Shown here one piece after another: positions 61,230-64,000 of a DNA stretch of 64,000 nucleotides. The notes under the pieces were generated by a model. It was not told the DNA's origin and made no database searches. It saw only the letters and a program-made list of their open reading frames with translations. The stretch spans positions 1 through 64,000 of the forward strand of contig NZ_BAAAOK010000010.1 of the NCBI RefSeq assembly GCF_039530285.1. Direction: 5' to 3'. Both the position numbers and the translations under genes were made by a program. The stretch comes from Actinomadura_C alba (GTDB lineage: Bacteria; Actinomycetota; Actinomycetes; Streptosporangiales; Streptosporangiaceae). Position 1 is the first letter of the stretch, and each line of letters opens with the position of its first letter.

Positions 61230-61369
61230 GGTTCCCTCCAGGTGACCGAGGCAGTAAAAAGTGCCTTCTTGCGCTGTTCTCGCGACTATCCCGAGGATAG
61301 AGCCAGTTCCCTTCCAGAACCACATCACTTGAGGGAACCGTCTTACTACTCGTAACTCAAGGAGACACC
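61230..61369. promoter_or_regulatory. HxlR-YceI divergent control region
   Basis: Inverted repeats GGTTCCCTC (61230-61238) and GAGGGAACC (61331-61339) lie at the two gene starts, and a CAGTAAAAAGTG AT-rich block (61253-61264) lies between. They could be HxlR sites. No consensus promoter was assigned. Confidence 0.35.
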
Positions 61370-61954
61370 ATGGCGACCGACGTTGTCGAGATCCCGGGCT
61401 ATGTCGCGGGCACATGGACCATCGACCCGATCCACTCCGACGTGGGATTCATCGTCCGGCACCTCATGATCAGTAAGGTCCGGGGGCATTTCACATCGTT
61501 CGAGGGTCGGATCGTCACCACGGAAGACCCGCTGCAGTCGAGCGTGACCGCGACCATCGACCTGAGCTCGATCGACACCAGCAACGAGCAGCGCGACGAC
61601 CACATCCGCTCCGCGGACTTCTTCGAGGTCGACAAGTACCCGACCATGACGTATCGCTCCAGCGGGATCCGCCGGGACGGCGACGACTTCGTTCTCGACG
61701 GCGAACTGACGCTGAAGGAGCGGACCCGCCCGGTCCCGCTGAAGCTCGAGATCAACGGGTTCGGTCCTGACCCGTTCGCCGAAGACCCGTTCGCGGGCGG
61801 TCGTGCCGGATTCACCGCCACCGGCGAGATCGACCGCATGGAGTTCGACGTCAGCTACAACGGCCCCATTCCCGGTGGCGGAGTGGCCCTGTCCAACAAG
61901 ATCCAGATCGTCCTCGAGATCCAGGCGGTCCTTCAGACCCCTCGCCCCTCGTGA
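61370..61954 (+). CDS. YceI family protein
   Basis: A 194-residue YceI/lipocalin-like beta-barrel: GTWTIDPIHSDVGFIVRHLMISKVRGHFTSFEGRIV, DHIRSADFFEVDKYPTMTYRSSGI, LTLKERTRPVPLKLEINGFG, AGFTATGEIDRMEFDVSYNGPIPGGGVALSNKIQIVLEIQAV. Such proteins bind isoprenoid-like lipids; in E. coli YceI is osmotically or base induced. There is no signal peptide here, unlike the Gram-negative periplasmic form. The ATG is preceded by AAGGAGA. Confidence 0.92.
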   Translation: MATDVVEIPGYVAGTWTIDPIHSDVGFIVRHLMISKVRGHFTSFEGRIVTTEDPLQSSVTATIDLSSIDTSNEQRDDHIRSADFFEVDKYPTMTYRSSGIRRDGDDFVLDGELTLKERTRPVPLKLEINGFGPDPFAEDPFAGGRAGFTATGEIDRMEFDVSYNGPIPGGGVALSNKIQIVLEIQAVLQTPRPS

Positions 61955-62029
61955 CCTGAACGGCGACCGGGTGACCTGAAGGACGACCAGTGGCCGCCGC
62001 CACCCGACGCGATCACATCGGTGGGGAGC

Positions 62030-62239
62030 TCACGCCTGATGCGTGCCGAGTGTGCCGTCATCGACCGCCTGGACGAAGGCGGCCCATTCGGCGCGGCTGA
62101 ACTGCAGCACGGGCCCGTCGCCTTGCGCCTTGGTGTCGCGGACGCGGACGCCGCCGCGGGGTCCGGGCGCCACTTCGACGCAGGACCCGTCGGGGTCGCT
62201 ACGGCGGGACTTGCGCCAGCGGTGACGCGTCATGGTCAT
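62030..62239 (-). CDS. DUF397 small protein
   Basis: A 69-residue DUF397 protein (MTMTRHRWRKSRRSDPDGSCVEVAPG, GVRVRDTKAQGDGPVLQFSRAEWAAFVQAV). ATG 62239 overlaps the XRE stop (62236-62238). Fourth such gene in the window. Confidence 0.9.
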   Translation of the reverse strand: MTMTRHRWRKSRRSDPDGSCVEVAPGPRGGVRVRDTKAQGDGPVLQFSRAEWAAFVQAVDDGTLGTHQA

Positions 62240-63117
62240 GACTGCGGTCCTGCCTGATCGGTCAGCTCCTCGGCGATCTTGCCGAGGAGGGCGAGGCTGT
62301 CGGCGGGGGACAGCGAGCTTTTCCGCAGACGCTCGTAATGTCCCGTGTATCGCGCCAACTCGCACGGGTCGGTGTGCACGAGGTCGGTGACGGCCGTGTC
62401 GACCACGGCCAGCCGAGGATCCTCCGGGTCGGGGAACGTGTAGAGCGCGAAGGTCGACTTGGGCAGCAGGCCACCCTCGACGCGGGCGTCGAGCGGCAGC
62501 ACCTGTACGGTGACGCCCGGCTCGGCGGACACCACCTCGATCAGGTGGTGGAGCTGCGCGCGCAGGACCGCCGCCGGAACGGTCAGCCGGCGAACGACGA
62601 CCTCGTCGAGGACGATGTCGTACGTCGGACCGTCCTGGCGGAGCACGGCGCGCTGCCGCTGGAGCCGGGCCTGCGCCATCCGTTCGGGAACGTAACGGAG
62701 CGGGCCCTCGGCTCTGTCCAGTTCGACTAACCCCCAGGTGAAGTCGGGCGTCTGCAGGACCCCGGGGATCGCGGCCTGGTTGTACTCCTGGATGGCGGAC
62801 GCGCCGGACTCCAGGTCGGCGTACAGGCGCTGGCGGGGGCCCATTGCCTCGCCGAAGGAATCCCACCAGCCGCGCTCGGCCGCGTCGCGGGCGACCCGCA
62901 CGACCTCGTTCCACTTGTCGCCGGTGACGCCGAGAAGATCCAGGATCTTCATGATCTCGGCGAGGTCCGGGCGGATATGGGCGTTCTCCAGCCGGCTGAC
63001 CTTCATGCGCGACTGGTGCAGGAGCTGGGAGAGCCGGCCGGCTGTCATGCCCTTTTCCTCGCGGAGCGTGCGCAGCTCAGTGGCGAGTCGTCGGCGCCGG
63101 ACGAAGGGACTGGTCAT
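62236..63117 (-). CDS. XRE/DUF5753 regulator
   Basis: A 293-residue regulator (ATG 63117): HTH TSPFVRRRRLATELRTLREEKGMTAGRLSQLLHQSRMKVSRLENAHIRPD, DUF5753 with RGWWDSFGEAMGPRQRLYADLESGA and IPGVLQTPDF. It is very similar in length and sequence to the siblings at 40633 and 50784, but its upstream region lacks the 23-bp motif and instead has a different palindrome (63149-63162). It may have separate control. Confidence 0.92.
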   Translation of the reverse strand: MTSPFVRRRRLATELRTLREEKGMTAGRLSQLLHQSRMKVSRLENAHIRPDLAEIMKILDLLGVTGDKWNEVVRVARDAAERGWWDSFGEAMGPRQRLYADLESGASAIQEYNQAAIPGVLQTPDFTWGLVELDRAEGPLRYVPERMAQARLQRQRAVLRQDGPTYDIVLDEVVVRRLTVPAAVLRAQLHHLIEVVSAEPGVTVQVLPLDARVEGGLLPKSTFALYTFPDPEDPRLAVVDTAVTDLVHTDPCELARYTGHYERLRKSSLSPADSLALLGKIAEELTDQAGPQS

Positions 63118-63148
63118 AGGTGACCTCGCGGGGGATGAACGTGCGGCG

Positions 63149-63162
63149 TCCGCATGTGCGGA
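63149..63162. promoter_or_regulatory. Palindrome upstream of the fourth XRE cassette
   Basis: TCCGCA-TG-TGCGGA, perfect 6-bp arms, 32 bp upstream of the XRE start. Candidate operator. Confidence 0.4.
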
Positions 63163-63305
63163 GCGGATGCGGAGAACTACAGCAGGTATGGGAAGAGAAC
63201 GTTCCGTAGCCGCGCGTGCGAATCAAGTGAATGGCCGAGTTTGGACAGGAGGTCGCCGCTACCGCTTCGGACGCACGCCGCGGCGATGGGGACCTGACGC
63301 CCGGT

Positions 63306-63809
63306 TCATCTCGCCTCGCGAGTGTGGAACGCGCGGCGGTAGGCGGTCGGCGACGTGCGCATGGACCGGCCGAAGTGATGGCGGTAGGTGACGGCGGTGT
63401 CGAAGCCCACCGTCTTGGCGATGCGCTCGATGGAGGCGTCGGTGCTCTCCAGGAGCGGCAGGCTGGCCTGGATCCGCTGGGCCAGCACCCAGCGCATGGG
63501 GCTCGTACCTGTGCAGCGGGTGAAGTGCCGCAGGTAGGTGCGCTGCGACATGCGCGCCTGCCGGGCCAGCCGGTCGACGGTGAGCGGCTCGTCGAGGTGC
63601 TCCAGCGCCCACTGCATGCTGCTGGCGATCCGGTCGTCGGTCGGGTCGCCGGTGACGGGCGCCTCGATGAACTGTGCCTGGCCGCCGTCGCGGTGCGGCT
63701 GGATGACCAGGCGCCGGGCCACGGCGTTGGCGACGGCCGCGCCGTAGTCCCTGCGGACGACGTGGACGCAAAGGTCCAGGCCCGCCGCGCTTCCGGCCCC
63801 GGTGAGCAT
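63306..63809 (-). pseudogene. GlxA-type AraC regulator, N-terminally truncated
   Basis: The remaining 167 codons (from ATG 63809) encode the end of a DJ-1/PfpI-like domain (MLTGAGSAAGLDLCVHVVRRDYGAAVANAVARRLV) and a complete AraC DNA-binding domain (WALEHLDEPLTVDRLARQARMSQRTYLRHFTRCTGTSPMRWVLAQRIQASLPLLESTDASIERIAKTVGFDTAVTYRHHFGRSMRTSPTAYRRAF). Intact GlxA-type proteins are ~320 residues, so roughly the first 150 are missing. Upstream, the - strand is antisense to a rhodanese gene. The HTH part could still be expressed. Confidence 0.8.
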
Positions 63810-63812
63810 CTC

Positions 63813-64000
63813 GCAACCGATGCCGCCCCCGCCTCGGCCGCCGCGGCTCACTTCGCCGCCCGCCTGTCCTTCGAGACCGATGTCAGCGACGTGCACGCCG
63901 ATCTCGAATCCGGTGCGACGGGCACCGTGGCCGTGGACTCCCGCAGCGCCGAGTCGTGGGCACAGGGCCATCTGCCGCACGCGCTGCACCTGCCCACCGC
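63813..64000 (+). CDS. Rhodanese-domain protein, start lost, runs off right edge
   Basis: The frame reads ATDAAPASAAAAHFAARLSFETDVSDVHADLESGATG, then VAVDSRSAESWAQGHLPHALHLPT, a rhodanese-like beginning (Asp-Ser-Arg before the WxxGHLPxAxHLP block). The expected N-terminus (M-T-T-D-A-) lacks its start codon exactly where the GlxA-type gene is cut (~63808-63815). It continues beyond 64000, so the catalytic Cys loop is not visible. It is presumably non-functional or uses a new start. Confidence 0.65.

Overview
The window is high-GC actinobacterial DNA. Its left third carries a gene order typical of filamentous or mycelial actinomycetes: TPR protein, HAD-IIA phosphatase, tlyA, NAD kinase, recN, steA, steB, a PNPT-type glycosyltransferase, a MurJ-type flippase and a GT-B glycosyltransferase. 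DUF397 genes paired with XRE/DUF5753 regulators, a lone LigD polymerase and a DUF6571-like protein fit the same group. I would guess Streptosporangiales or a close relative, from gene content only; no rRNA is present to settle it.

Layout. 1-25 kb is conserved, dense and undamaged: a TPR protein entering from the left edge, MBL hydrolase, SSB-like protein, DUF1015, TPR, HAD phosphatase, secreted GDPD, SCP2 protein, then a long + strand run from tlyA to a cell-envelope block (steA/steB/PNPT/MurJ/GT) whose genes overlap by a few bases. A TerC-family transporter follows, behind a good match to a yybP-ykoY (Mn2+) riboswitch, then a double acyl-CoA dehydrogenase and a MoxR/VWA pair. 25-29 kb holds a TetR/SPW unit with a clear operator, an XRE/DUF5753 regulator, a GNAT enzyme and a coiled-coil protein. 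29-34 kb looks like a decayed defence or nucleic-acid island: a frameshifted DUF2075 nuclease-helicase, a MazG-like pyrophosphohydrolase, the tail of a DEAD/DEAH helicase, an HNH endonuclease, and an XRE gene reduced by a large internal deletion.

34-41 kb contains an FG-GAP surface protein and the first of two highlights. This is a three-gene unit of a Crp-type cyclic-nucleotide sensor, a class III nucleotide-cyclase-like protein and a STAND-like P-loop NTPase. The C-terminal tail of the cyclase and the N-terminus of the NTPase share a gapless 25-residue motif, as expected for a prion-like or homotypic signalling link. 41-45 kb carries a DUF6571-like protein, a lipoprotein with lower GC, and two unknowns. 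45.1-49.3 kb is the second highlight: a RiPP operon of four genes joined by 4-base overlaps. It comprises a precursor with seven consecutive aromatic-x-Asn/Asp triads, an oxygenase-radical SAM/SPASM fusion, a JmjC-like cupin hydroxylase and a broken tetrapyrrole-methylase-family (borosin-like) methyltransferase.

49.7-64 kb is accessory and regulatory: two more XRE-DUF397 cassettes, an HATPase anti-sigma-like pair, a HEAT protein coupled to a LigD polymerase, an LCM-type methyltransferase, DUF5701/TetR, MFS/TetR with twin operators, HxlR/YceI, and at the right edge a GlxA-type regulator and a rhodanese gene that have apparently been fused by a deletion. Broken genes are confined to 29-64 kb, which suggests real decay of accessory DNA rather than uniform sequencing error, although single-base errors cannot be excluded for individual frameshifts.
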